DNA from: Candidatus Gastranaerophilales bacterium
GTDB lineage: Bacteria > Cyanobacteriota > Vampirovibrionia > Gastranaerophilales > Gastranaerophilaceae
Reading direction: 5' to 3'
Length of the DNA: 44,769 bases
NCBI GenBank assembly: GCA_944324915.1
Contig: CALUYD010000014.1
Location: 1 to 44,769 of the forward strand
Shown: piece by piece, positions 1 through 7,564 of the stretch
Numbering within the stretch: position 1 is the first letter of the stretch
How the letters are laid out: the number at the start of each line of letters is the position of its first letter
The notes under the pieces: generated by a model
Told to the model about the DNA's origin: nothing
The model's database searches: none
The model's input: the letters and a program-made list of their open reading frames with translations, nothing else
Position numbers and translations under genes: made by a program

Positions 1-296
1 TCACCGTGAAGCTCTACGCATTCCTTACAAGAACACTCAGGAATATCTAATGCTTGACTTTCAAGACAAGATAGTCCACACACAATACAAGTATCACTAG
101 TACAAAAACTGCAATTAGGACCAAAATCATCACAATTTGTATTGGTAGAACCTCCACCACCACTACCAAGTGATCCTACAGTTACATTATTACTTTGTAG
201 CCTTTTAGTTATGATAGGTGCCAGAGCAGCCGTTATGACACTTAAAATAATTAATGCTACAACTATTTCAACTAAACTAAATCCACGCTTAAACAT
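1..296 (-). CDS. Type IV pilin-like prepilin, Cys-rich, 3' end outside window
   Basis: The frame starts at ATG 296 after a good ribosome site (GGAG) and runs off the window edge, so only about 98 residues are visible. It opens with MFKRGFSLVEIVVALIIL, a class III prepilin signal: basic leader, Gly|Phe cleavage site, Glu at +5 of the mature protein, then a hydrophobic helix. A short helical stretch and a Gly/Ser linker (about residues 41-48) follow, then a segment with nine cysteines in roughly 45 residues. Pseudopilins and minor pilins are assembled by the type IV pilus or type II secretion machinery; the prepilin signal is clear, but the Cys-rich part is not something I recognise. It is divergent from the XRE regulator at 361. 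Confidence 0.8.
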   Translation of the reverse strand, partial: MFKRGFSLVEIVVALIILSVITAALAPIITKRLQSNNVTVGSLGSGGGGSTNTNCDDFGPNCSFCTSDTCIVCGLSCLESQALDIPECSCKECVELHG

Positions 297-312
297 ATTC
301 TTTCTCCAGATG

Positions 313-369
313 TTGTATGTATACAACGAACAATAAAAATATACCAGCTATTATGTATCTATGCAACGA
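313..369. promoter_or_regulatory. Divergent intergenic region with a 17-bp imperfect direct repeat
   Basis: Between the pilin-like gene and the XRE regulator, positions 313-329 and 353-369 match at 14 of 17 bases (shared cores TGTAT and CAACGA), 40 bp apart. The first copy lies in a near-palindrome, 312-327. The second overlaps the regulator's start codon. A possible -10 box TATTAT lies at 349-354. Repeats placed like this could be operators for the adjacent XRE protein controlling itself and the pilin gene; that is inference. Confidence 0.4.
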
Positions 370-636
370 CACAGTGAAAAATCTTTACAATTAACAAAAA
401 AATTAGGTGTTGTACTAAGGAAAATAAGAACATCTAAAGATGTTTCGTGTACTAAATTTGCCTATCAATTTGATATAGATAAAGGAAACTTAAACCGCAT
501 AGAAAATGGTTTAATTGATTGTAAGTTTACAACTTTATGGAAAATATCTGAAGCCTTGGGCGTAAAATTAGGCGATATTATTGATGCGCTAGAAGAGGAA
601 TTAGGCTCGAGTTTTAAATTGGATGATGAAGAATAA
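361..636 (+). CDS. XRE-family helix-turn-helix transcriptional regulator
   Basis: This 91-residue protein is almost entirely one HTH_3/XRE domain (about residues 13-78), with the typical run of a first helix, the recognition-helix region around NLNRIENG, and the closing LWKISEALGVKLGDII segment. The C-terminus is acidic. Proteins of this kind bind operator DNA as dimers. No Shine-Dalgarno sequence precedes ATG 361, and a TATTAT box ends only six bases upstream, so the transcript may be leaderless. The divergent neighbour is a pilin-like gene and the repeat in the shared intergenic region is a candidate binding site. Its target genes are not known. Confidence 0.85.
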   Translation: MQRHSEKSLQLTKKLGVVLRKIRTSKDVSCTKFAYQFDIDKGNLNRIENGLIDCKFTTLWKISEALGVKLGDIIDALEEELGSSFKLDDEE

Positions 637-672
637 AAAAACAGCAACACGAAAAATCGCATTGCTGTTTTT
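637..672. terminator. Bidirectional intrinsic terminator between XRE gene and rpsA
   Basis: An 11-bp stem pairs AAAAACAGCAA (637-647) with TTGCTGTTTTT (662-672) across a 14-base loop. T-rich sequence follows on the plus strand and the A-run gives a U-tract on the minus strand. It lies just after the XRE stop and just after the convergent rpsA stop. Confidence 0.75.
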
Positions 673-686
673 GGTTTTTTAGTTAA

Positions 687-1751
687 TTATTTAACAATAT
701 CTTTCATTGATAAACCGATTCTGTGTTCTTGTGGAGTGAATTTTTTGATTAATACTTCAATTTCATCACCTAGATTGAACATAGAATTGATATTTACTTG
801 ACCGTCTGCAATTTCTGAAGATGGCAATAATGCTTCAACTCCGGGGTAAATATTAATAAATGCGCCGAATGAAGTAATTTTATTGATTGTACCTTTAATT
901 ACATCGCCTTCTTTGAATTTATCAACGATTTCTTCCCAAGGGTTAGCGCCCATTCTCTTTAATGATAGAGAAATACGTTTTAAATCTTCATCAATTTTAA
1001 TGATTTTAACTTCAATTTTTTGACCAAGTTGAATAACATCAGATGGATGTTTAATTCTTTCCCATGAAATTTCAGAAATTGGAAGTAAGCCATCAATACC
1101 TTCAATATCAACAAAAGCACCGAAGTCTGCAATTCTTACAACTTCACCTTCAACAACTTGATCAACTGCTAATTTTGAAATGATTTCATCTGCAACCATT
1201 TCTCTTTGTTGAGTGTAAACTTGTCTTTGAGATAAAATAAGTTTATTTCTTTTTGGATCAGCTTCAAGAATTTTAACTTCAATTTCTTGACCAACTTGCA
1301 TTTCAGATGGAGCACCTGTTCTTAATTGGCTAGATGGAATAAAACCTCTTAAGCCTTCGATTTCAGCAATTAAACCGCCTTTAACAGAAGATAAAACTTT
1401 TGCAATTGCAGTTTCGTTGTTGTTTTTGATTTCTGCAAGTTTTTGCCATGCTTGAGCGCAAGATACTTTTTTAAGAGAAAGAATTGCTACTTCATCATCT
1501 TCTTCATCTTTAATTATGTAGAATTCTTTTTCGTCCCATAATTTAACAACTTCATCAACATTTTTATCAGGAATGTTTGAAATTTCTCTGTTTGGTAAAA
1601 ATGCTTCAGTTTTAGCGCCGATATCTACTAAAAAACCGTCTTTTTCTTTTTTTACAACAACGCCTTTTACAACATCAGCTACGTTGATTTTGTAAGTGTA
1701 AGAATTTGCTAATAATTGTTCAAATTCTTGATTTGACATAGTTTCTGTCAT
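687..1751 (-). CDS. rpsA: 30S ribosomal protein S1
   Basis: The 354-residue protein contains four S1 (OB-fold) RNA-binding repeats at about residues 22-96, 109-177, 194-266 and 279-351. The third is the most canonical, with the FGAFVDIEGIDGLLPISEIS signature. S1 helps the 30S subunit capture and unfold mRNA during initiation. The short four-repeat form differs from the six-repeat E. coli protein and resembles the compact S1 proteins of Cyanobacteria, Actinobacteria and Firmicutes. It lies 13 bp downstream of ispH on the same strand and is probably co-transcribed; the ispH-rpsA pairing is also seen in Clostridia. The terminator at 637-672 closes the unit. Confidence 0.95.
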   Translation of the reverse strand: MTETMSNQEFEQLLANSYTYKINVADVVKGVVVKKEKDGFLVDIGAKTEAFLPNREISNIPDKNVDEVVKLWDEKEFYIIKDEEDDEVAILSLKKVSCAQAWQKLAEIKNNNETAIAKVLSSVKGGLIAEIEGLRGFIPSSQLRTGAPSEMQVGQEIEVKILEADPKRNKLILSQRQVYTQQREMVADEIISKLAVDQVVEGEVVRIADFGAFVDIEGIDGLLPISEISWERIKHPSDVIQLGQKIEVKIIKIDEDLKRISLSLKRMGANPWEEIVDKFKEGDVIKGTINKITSFGAFINIYPGVEALLPSSEIADGQVNINSMFNLGDEIEVLIKKFTPQEHRIGLSMKDIVK

Positions 1752-1764
1752 TTTTTTATCCTTT

Positions 1765-2673
1765 CTAATTTATATTTTCTAGTTTTTCAATTACTGCTTT
1801 AATTATCGAATCAGGAGTTGAAGCCCCTGCAGTTACGCCAATATTTTGAGCTTTTAAAATTTTATCTTTATAATTTTCAAGCTCGTTTTGGTTTTCGATA
1901 TGAATTGTTTTTGTTATCTTTTGAAGAATTTGTGCTAAATGTGTTGTATTTGCACTTTTTTTAGAGCCTACAACTACCATTAAATCTGATTCTTTGCCTA
2001 ATTTTTTTGCTTCTTCTTGCCTTAGAGTGGTTGATGGGCAAATTGTATTTTGAACTCTTAAAATTTTACATTTGCCTGATAAATAATTAATTACTTCTAA
2101 TAAATATTCTTTTGTTTGGGTGGTTTGCAAGACTATTCCTATTTTTTTTGAATTTTTTATTTTTTCTTCAACAGATTTTAGTGTTTCAAGATTTTGCGCT
2201 ACAAAAACATTTTCTTTATTTTTTGCACAATTTTTAGCATTTGTATATATTGCGATTACTTCCGGATGATCATTTTTTCCTAAAATAATTACAAAATATC
2301 CCTCTTTAACCATTTCAACCGCTTTTTGCTGAACTTTTTTAACATCAAAGCATGTTAGATCAACTAATTCATATCCCTTATTTTCGATTTCTTTAAAAAC
2401 TTCATCGCTTTCACCATGGCTTCTTATAATGCAAATACCCTCTCCTTTTTGAGGAAGGTTTGTGATAGTTTTTATGCCAAGATTTTCTAATTCAGAAGTA
2501 ACATGTGAATTATGAATTAATTCACCTAATACTGAAACTGTTTTATTTGGATTTTCTTGTTTGATTTTTTTTGTTGTGTCGACTGCTCTTTTGACACCAT
2601 AGCAAAAACCTGCGTTTTTGGCTAATTTTATTGTTCTTTTAATGGTCTTGAACCAACTTTCTTTTAAAGTCAA
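1765..2673 (-). CDS. ispH: 4-hydroxy-3-methylbut-2-enyl diphosphate reductase (IspH/LytB)
   Basis: IspH carries out the last step of the MEP isoprenoid pathway, reducing HMBPP to IPP and DMAPP with a 4Fe-4S cluster. The three cluster cysteines are visible: C24 (NAGFCYGVKRAV), C108 (DLTCFDVKK) and C212 (NTICPSTTLRQ). The proton-donor glutamate in HPE (E138), the QTT motif near 183-185 and the GSKKSANT substrate loop are also present. Length (302 aa) is typical, though about 14 residues precede the usual IKLAKNAGFC start, so the true start could be slightly downstream. The presence of the MEP pathway fits a bacterial host. First gene of a unit with rpsA. Confidence 0.95.
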   Translation of the reverse strand: MTLKESWFKTIKRTIKLAKNAGFCYGVKRAVDTTKKIKQENPNKTVSVLGELIHNSHVTSELENLGIKTITNLPQKGEGICIIRSHGESDEVFKEIENKGYELVDLTCFDVKKVQQKAVEMVKEGYFVIILGKNDHPEVIAIYTNAKNCAKNKENVFVAQNLETLKSVEEKIKNSKKIGIVLQTTQTKEYLLEVINYLSGKCKILRVQNTICPSTTLRQEEAKKLGKESDLMVVVGSKKSANTTHLAQILQKITKTIHIENQNELENYKDKILKAQNIGVTAGASTPDSIIKAVIEKLENIN

Positions 2674-2752
2674 TATTTATTAAATATTGCTAAGAATATT
2701 TAAACACAAACATTTTTTTAGTACAATATAAATATATTTTTTTGGAGTTGAA

Positions 2753-3385
2753 ATGGAATTTAATGATAAAGAGCCTAAAAATAGTATTTTGTATTGGTCT
2801 AAACGACTTTATCAAAAGGGCATGAGTCCGGCTACGAGCGGAAATATTTCTATTAAAACACAAGACGGTATCTTAATTAGCGCAAGTGGGACTTGTCTTA
2901 ACGATATGGATGAAAATGACATTGTTCTTATCGATTATAACGGCAATGTCAAAGAGGGATCTAAAAAACCGTCTAGCGAAAAAATCATGCATAGCGAAAT
3001 TTATACAAGACGAGATGATATAAACGCTATAATTCATTGTCATTGTCCTGTAATTACTGCTTTTGCAGTTGCGAGCGTTCCTATTAAAAAACCGATATTG
3101 CCTGATTTTGCTCTATTGTATGATGAAATTCCATTAGTTCCTTATTTTTGTCCATCGAGTATAGAATTAGCGCTAAAGGTGGGTGAAATTTTTGAAAAAA
3201 ATGATGTAGCATTATTAAAAAACCATGGTATTGTTCTTGGTGATACCTCTTTGCAAAATGCGTTTTATAAATTAGAATTAATTAGAACTTACGCTGAAGC
3301 TTATTTTGGAGCAGAAGTTTTAGGCGGAGCTAAGGCGTTATCCAAAAAAGCGGTTAATGAGATTAAAAAATTATATAGAAAGTAA
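2753..3385 (+). CDS. Class II aldolase/adducin family protein
   Basis: The 210-residue protein has the fold signatures of the L-fuculose-phosphate aldolase / methylthioribulose-1-phosphate dehydratase family: the phosphate-binding SGNIS (about 30-34), SASGT, the PSSEKIMH segment with the likely catalytic Glu, zinc ligands in HCHCP (His at about 95 and 97), and KNHGIV with the third zinc His (about 158). Members cleave or dehydrate short sugar phosphates with Zn2+; the substrate cannot be read from sequence. A GGAG ribosome site precedes ATG 2753. It is followed after 12 bp by a ThiC-like gene, so the two are probably one operon and may act on related compounds. Confidence 0.85.
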   Translation: MEFNDKEPKNSILYWSKRLYQKGMSPATSGNISIKTQDGILISASGTCLNDMDENDIVLIDYNGNVKEGSKKPSSEKIMHSEIYTRRDDINAIIHCHCPVITAFAVASVPIKKPILPDFALLYDEIPLVPYFCPSSIELALKVGEIFEKNDVALLKNHGIVLGDTSLQNAFYKLELIRTYAEAYFGAEVLGGAKALSKKAVNEIKKLYRK

Positions 3386-3397
3386 TATGGAGAATAT

Positions 3398-4609
3398 ATG
3401 CCAACTCGTATTTTAAATGCTCAAATGGCTAGAATTACCGATGAAATGAAGCAAGTTGCTAAATTAGAGGGCGTTAGCGATAAATTTATTAAAGATTCGC
3501 TTGCGCTTGGTAGAGTTGTTATTCTAAAAAATAAACTTAGAAAAAAGACAACCCCAATAGCAATAGGTAATGGGCTTAGAACTAAAGTGTGCACTGCTTT
3601 AGCAGTAAATGAAAATAAAGAATCTTTTGAACTTGAAACAGATAAATTGCGAGTTGCGCAAGTTACTGAAGTTGATTGCATTTTTGATATAACTGCAAGT
3701 TCATATATTAAAGAAATAAGACAAAATATTTTATCTAATTCTTTTATTCCTGTTGGAACAAATCCATTTTTAGAGGTTGGCTATAAAGCAATTAATAATA
3801 GCGATGAATTAGATAATATTACAAGTCAAGATATGCTTGATATTGTTGAGCAACATTGTCGTGATGGCGTTGATTTTGTGTCTTTAAATTGTACTCTTAC
3901 AAAATCATTAGCTGAGCAATATGTTTCTCAAGGCAGACTATCTCAAATTACAACCAGAGGAGCTCAAGTATTATTTGATTGGATTGAAAAACACCAATGT
4001 GAAAATCCATATTATGAAAGATTTGATGAATTGCTCGATATATTAGCTAAATATGATGTTGTACTACATTTAGCTTGTGCTTTTAAAAGCGGAAGTATTT
4101 CAGATTCTTTTGATTTGCTTCAAATGTCAGAATATTCAACAATGGGCGAATTAACTAGAAAAGCCTTAGCTAAAGGTGTTCAAGTGATGTCTGATGGAAT
4201 TGGACATGTTTCAATAGATAAAATTCCTTCTCTTGTTAATTTAATTAAAGAAATTAATTTGCAAGTGCCTTTGTTTGTTTCATCTGCTTATGCTTGTGAT
4301 TGCGCTATCGGATATGATAATATTTCATCATCTATTGCAGGCTCAATTGCAGCTTCAAGTGGTGCTAATTTATTAAATGTTACTGCTAATGTTGATTTTT
4401 TGATGCCAAGCACAACCGCTCAATTAAGAGAAGGGATAATTAGCACAAAAGTTGCTGCTCATTGCGGCGATGTTGCAAAGAGTAATCCTGATGCAATTAA
4501 GAGAAATTATAAAATATCTTTTGCAAGAAGAAATAAAAATTGGAAAAATATCGTTAAAAACTGCATAGATAAATCAGTTTTCGAGGGTGTTGACATTAAA
4601 AAAAGATAA
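3398..4609 (+). CDS. ThiC-family protein lacking the C-terminal radical-SAM cysteine motif
   Basis: Most of the 403 residues follow phosphomethylpyrimidine synthase (ThiC): an N-terminal TRILNAQMARITDEM segment, GNGLRTKV, the barrel motifs NPYYERFDELLDIL and ELTRKALAKGVQVM, GIGHV, GYDNISSSIAGSIAA, and REGIISTKVAAHCGDVAK. Canonical ThiC converts AIR to HMP-P and ends with a CxxCxxxxC motif that holds a 4Fe-4S cluster for radical-SAM chemistry. Here the protein stops just before that region; only isolated cysteines remain near the end, and the bases after the stop do not encode the motif in any frame. GYDH of typical ThiC is GYDN. It therefore probably does not do standard ThiC chemistry. It is paired with a class II aldolase. 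Real function unknown. Confidence 0.8.
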   Translation: MPTRILNAQMARITDEMKQVAKLEGVSDKFIKDSLALGRVVILKNKLRKKTTPIAIGNGLRTKVCTALAVNENKESFELETDKLRVAQVTEVDCIFDITASSYIKEIRQNILSNSFIPVGTNPFLEVGYKAINNSDELDNITSQDMLDIVEQHCRDGVDFVSLNCTLTKSLAEQYVSQGRLSQITTRGAQVLFDWIEKHQCENPYYERFDELLDILAKYDVVLHLACAFKSGSISDSFDLLQMSEYSTMGELTRKALAKGVQVMSDGIGHVSIDKIPSLVNLIKEINLQVPLFVSSAYACDCAIGYDNISSSIAGSIAASSGANLLNVTANVDFLMPSTTAQLREGIISTKVAAHCGDVAKSNPDAIKRNYKISFARRNKNWKNIVKNCIDKSVFEGVDIKKR

Positions 4610-4614
4610 TTAAT

Positions 4615-4643
4615 TTGACCTTGGTATAAACTTTTAATATAAT
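4615..4643 (+). promoter_or_regulatory. Sigma70-type promoter giving an apparently leaderless mRNA
   Basis: TTGACC (4615-4620) and a perfect TATAAT (4638-4643) are separated by exactly 17 bp. The start codon at 4650 is six bases beyond the -10 box, at the expected transcription start, and no Shine-Dalgarno sequence lies between them. Confidence 0.75.
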
Positions 4644-4649
4644 TAGTTT

Positions 4650-4898
4650 ATGCAACCGCTAATTTCAATTGATGATGTAGAAAATTTAATTAATGAGATT
4701 ATAACTGATCTTCCTAAGTGGAGAAAGGACATGATTCATTATATTAAAGATGAAAACCCCGAGTTAAATACTGCAATAATTGAGCTGTCACAAAAAACAG
4801 ATTTAGAACCAAAAGCGCTTGCAACAGGAGCTTATATGGCTTATAAACTTCTTGAAAATCAAAATAGTGAAGATTTTGTTGATTTTGAAGAAGAATAA
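4650..4898 (+). CDS. Small acidic protein of unknown function
   Basis: This 82-residue protein is acidic and predicted helical, ending in EDFVDFEEE. I see no recognisable family motif, signal peptide or membrane segment. It has its own strong promoter (4615-4643) positioned so that the message would start at or next to the ATG, and it is followed 36 bp later by a kinase gene that also appears to have its own promoter. Codon use matches its neighbours, so it is probably a genuine resident gene. Confidence 0.65.
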   Translation: MQPLISIDDVENLINEIITDLPKWRKDMIHYIKDENPELNTAIIELSQKTDLEPKALATGAYMAYKLLENQNSEDFVDFEEE

Positions 4899-4899
4899 T

Positions 4900-4928
4900 T
4901 TGAAAATAGATTGATTTGGAAATAAGAT
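4900..4928 (+). promoter_or_regulatory. Putative promoter of the kinase gene, near-leaderless
   Basis: TTGAAA (4900-4905), a 17-bp spacer and TAAGAT (4923-4928) lie immediately upstream of ATG 4935, leaving six bases from the -10 box to the start codon. No ribosome site is visible. The geometry is the same as at 4615-4650. Confidence 0.5.
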
Positions 4929-4934
4929 ATTATT

Positions 4935-5786
4935 ATGACTAATTTAACTGAAAATCAAATAAAGCAAGCAAAAAGAATGGTTTCTATGTCTAAAATGTCA
5001 CAAATTTTAGAAAACATTAGAAAAGTTATTGCTCATGATAGAATGCAAAAGCAGCCATTGATTTTAAGAATTAATGAAGGTTTTATATTTAATATTGCAA
5101 GAAAAGCAATCGAAGAAAAAAATTCTACATTTATTATGGCAATAGCAGGTGAAAGTGCTTCAGGAAAAACAACTTTAGTTAGAAATGCTGCTAAAGCATG
5201 TGTTAAATCTGATACAAATAATGTATACACCGTTGTTTGCTGTGATGATTATTATAAAGATGCTTCTTTGGAATTAAAAAATGCAGGAAGCTATGAAAAA
5301 TTGTTTGAATCCGGTTTTTCTTTTGATACTCCTGATGCAATCGATTTGGATTTGATGAAAGAGCACTTGATTAAGTTAAAAAATGGTGAAGAAATATACT
5401 CTCCATTGTATGATTTTGTTACTTGCGAGAGCAAAAAAGATACAGTTTTGAAAAAACCGGCAAAATTAATTTTAAATGAGGGTTTATATGTTTTACATGA
5501 AAAAGTAAGAGATATTGCTGATGTAAAAATTTATGTATATACTCCTTTTGAAGTTATTAAGGATAGATGGTTTGCTAGAGCTACAAGCAGAGGTAAAACC
5601 GGTCTTGCTGCTCAAATGCAATTTCATGATGTTAACCAAACAGCATTTAGACATATCCGTCCTTCAATGGATATAGCTGATGTTGTAATTAATGGTATGA
5701 CAACACAAGTCTATATTGAAGAAATTGTTCAACAATTAATTGATGCAATTGTTTCAGTTTTGCATGATAAACATTTCTCTCTATAA
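4935..5786 (+). CDS. Uridine kinase-like P-loop kinase
   Basis: The 283-residue protein has a Walker A motif, AGESASGKTTL (about residues 71-81), followed by DDYYKDAS, which matches the uridine kinase / phosphoribulokinase family, and a later ARATSRGKTG segment like the lid region. The first 65 or so residues form an extra N-terminal helical part. Uridine kinases phosphorylate uridine and cytidine with ATP or GTP in pyrimidine salvage; related proteins use other small molecules, so the substrate is open. It lies between a small acidic gene and tRNA-Gln, in the same direction. A promoter-like sequence with no leader lies directly upstream. Confidence 0.75.
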   Translation: MTNLTENQIKQAKRMVSMSKMSQILENIRKVIAHDRMQKQPLILRINEGFIFNIARKAIEEKNSTFIMAIAGESASGKTTLVRNAAKACVKSDTNNVYTVVCCDDYYKDASLELKNAGSYEKLFESGFSFDTPDAIDLDLMKEHLIKLKNGEEIYSPLYDFVTCESKKDTVLKKPAKLILNEGLYVLHEKVRDIADVKIYVYTPFEVIKDRWFARATSRGKTGLAAQMQFHDVNQTAFRHIRPSMDIADVVINGMTTQVYIEEIVQQLIDAIVSVLHDKHFSL

Positions 5787-5796
5787 ATAAAATTAG

Positions 5797-5824
5797 TTGA
5801 CAAATAAGTTTTATATATTATTAT
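5797..5824 (+). promoter_or_regulatory. tRNA-Gln promoter
   Basis: TTGACA (5797-5802) and TATTAT (5819-5824) are spaced by 16 bp, 13 bases ahead of the tRNA. The sequence around the -10 box (TTATTATAGTAA) is identical to that ahead of tRNA-Ser at 44685. Confidence 0.65.
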
Positions 5825-5837
5825 AGTAATTGCCTGA

Positions 5838-5910
5838 TGGGGCGTCGCCAAGTGGTAAGGCACCTGGTTTTGGTCCAGGCATTTCGGAGGTTCGAGTCCT
5901 TCCGCCCCAG
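5838..5910 (+). tRNA. tRNA-Gln (TTG)
   Basis: The acceptor stem pairs TGGGGCG (5838-5844) with CGCCCCA (5903-5909), with discriminator G at 5910. The anticodon arm CCTGG-loop-CCAGG carries TTG, and the T-loop TTCGAGT is canonical. CCA is not encoded. Confidence 0.95.
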
Positions 5911-5915
5911 AATTT

Positions 5916-5943
5916 AAAAACTCTCATTTTTGAGAGTTTTTTA
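5916..5943 (+). terminator. Terminator of tRNA-Gln
   Basis: CTCTCA (5921-5926) pairs with TGAGAG (5931-5936), preceded by an A-run and followed by six T. It could also serve the convergent corA. Confidence 0.75.
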
Positions 5944-5968
5944 TTGCTTATTTTTAATTTAAAATCTA

Positions 5969-6919
5969 TTAAAACATTCCTTTTTTTACAAAGAATATTG
6001 CAGCAAGAATTGCCGCTATTAAAGATATAATACTTACTATTAAAAATCCGAATTCATTATGTGCAAAAGGAACTGCGACATTCATTCCCCAAAAACTTGA
6101 AAACATGGTAGGTATTGCAAAAATAATTGCAATTGATGTTAAAAACTTCATAACAATATTTAAATTGTTGGAAATAATTGAAGCGAATGCATCCATCATA
6201 TTTTCTAAGATATTTCTGTGCATTTCAACCATTTCAAGCGCCTGTTTGTTTTCAATGATTACATCTTCCAATAAATCAATATCATCTTCGCTGAATTTTA
6301 ATAATGAGCTTTGTTTTGTGCTTTGGCTTATTCTCATTATTTTTTGAAGCACCATATAGTTATCTTTTAGCGCTGTTGTAAAATAAACAAGTGATTTTTG
6401 CACTTCGAATAATTGGAAAAGTGCTTTATTTTTCATTGTTTTTCTTAATTCTTCTTCTATTTCTTCTGATTTTTTATAAATATTATTCAAATATCTCAAA
6501 TAATATTTTGTTGATCGAAATAATATATCAAGCAAAAATTTTGTTTTATTTCTTGTATCGAATGAGGTTGATGTGTCTTTATTGAATGAGGAAATAATTC
6601 TGTTTTTCTTAGAGCAAACTGTAATAAAGCCCCTTTGTGTAAAAATTATACCTAAAGGCAAGGTGTCATAAGCGCCTTCATCTTCCATAACGGGAATGTT
6701 TGTGATTATTAACAGGCAATCATCTTCAAATTCTATACGTGATCTTTCATCAACGTCCAATGAATTTCTTAAAAAGCTTTCATCTAAATTTAAAATTAGA
6801 GAAACTTTCTGAATTTCATCATACGTTGGATTTATAAGATTAAACCAAGAACCGCTTTGCGCTTCATTAATTCCAAGTTCTATCAATTTTTCATCAGTGG
6901 TTTTTAAAATTTCTATCAT
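5969..6919 (-). CDS. corA: CorA-family magnesium/divalent cation transporter
   Basis: The protein (316 aa from ATG 6919) has the CorA layout: a large N-terminal cytoplasmic domain, a long helix, and two C-terminal membrane segments with the pore signature GMN (in FWGMNVAVPF) at the end of the first. CorA pentamers take up Mg2+ and sometimes Co2+ or Ni2+. The C-terminus ends in a basic KKG tail, as in the family. An upstream in-frame GTG at 6928 is a possible alternative start, but the AAGGA ribosome site is too close to it; the ATG is slightly distant at 12 bases, so the start is uncertain. Monocistronic; convergent with tRNA-Gln. Confidence 0.92.
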   Translation of the reverse strand: MIEILKTTDEKLIELGINEAQSGSWFNLINPTYDEIQKVSLILNLDESFLRNSLDVDERSRIEFEDDCLLIITNIPVMEDEGAYDTLPLGIIFTQRGFITVCSKKNRIISSFNKDTSTSFDTRNKTKFLLDILFRSTKYYLRYLNNIYKKSEEIEEELRKTMKNKALFQLFEVQKSLVYFTTALKDNYMVLQKIMRISQSTKQSSLLKFSEDDIDLLEDVIIENKQALEMVEMHRNILENMMDAFASIISNNLNIVMKFLTSIAIIFAIPTMFSSFWGMNVAVPFAHNEFGFLIVSIISLIAAILAAIFFVKKGMF

Positions 6920-6996
6920 GATTACCACATTTCCTTTTTAGGGGGTATATTTCTATTAAACAACACTTTTATTAATATGTAAACACATAAAAAGAA

Positions 6997-7019
6997 ACCT
7001 CTTTTTTAACAAAAGAGGT
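6997..7019 (-). terminator. Terminator of the 7055-7405 gene
   Basis: ACCTCTTTT (6997-7005) pairs with AAAAGAGGT (7011-7019). On the minus strand it is followed by a T-rich tail, about 35 bp after the stop codon at 7055. Confidence 0.65.
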
Positions 7020-7054
7020 AAATTTAACACACACAAAACCAATAAGTAAACTTT

Positions 7055-7405
7055 TTATGCAAATGACGGTCTTGGTTCTTTCGCAAGTTTTTGAGCAAGT
7101 GCATTTTTCTTTGCCATTTGAGCTGCAACAACTTTTCTTGCTGCTTCCGCCATTCTTTCTTTTTTAGATTTAACTGATTTCATTTTTGTATATTGAATAT
7201 TCATTGAAATTGCTTTTTGACAAATATCTTTCAGTGCATTTTGTATTCTAAATGCTTCCATATGTGCATTAGCATAATCATTCATTACTCCTAACATTTT
7301 GTTAGGGTCAATCATTGAACTTTGAATTATTGCATTATCAACTTTTAATGTTTGATATTTTTTAACTAATGCTTTATCTAATTTATCTTGAGCACCAACT
7401 GCCAT
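7055..7405 (-). CDS. Small basic helical protein of unknown function
   Basis: The 116-residue protein is predicted to be helical throughout, with a strongly basic Lys/Ala-rich second half (repeated K, A and M between about 70 and 110) and no membrane segment or signal peptide. I do not recognise a family. AAGGAAT precedes ATG 7405, and the gene has its own terminator (6997-7019), so it is a single-gene unit. The basic Ala/Lys tail would suit nucleic-acid or ribosome contact, but that is speculation. Confidence 0.65.
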   Translation of the reverse strand: MAVGAQDKLDKALVKKYQTLKVDNAIIQSSMIDPNKMLGVMNDYANAHMEAFRIQNALKDICQKAISMNIQYTKMKSVKSKKERMAEAARKVVAAQMAKKNALAQKLAKEPRPSFA

Positions 7406-7564
7406 AATAATAATTCCTTAAATATCTCTCGTATTTATATAAAGTTTTTTTTGATTAAAAAATTGACAATTTTGTGATTAATGTTGTTACAAAAGTTAAT
7501 ATTTTATTAAAAAATCTAAAAATGCTTTAAAATATAATTAATTATAAAAGCCAAGGAGAAAAAG

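Noticed and set aside
142-336. 64-codon plus-strand frame at the window start
   Set aside because: It is antisense to the pilin-like gene, whose prepilin signal and ribosome site are unambiguous.
5830-6030. 66-codon plus-strand frame across tRNA-Gln
   Set aside because: It is the read-through of the tRNA and its terminator; no ribosome site and no protein-like composition.
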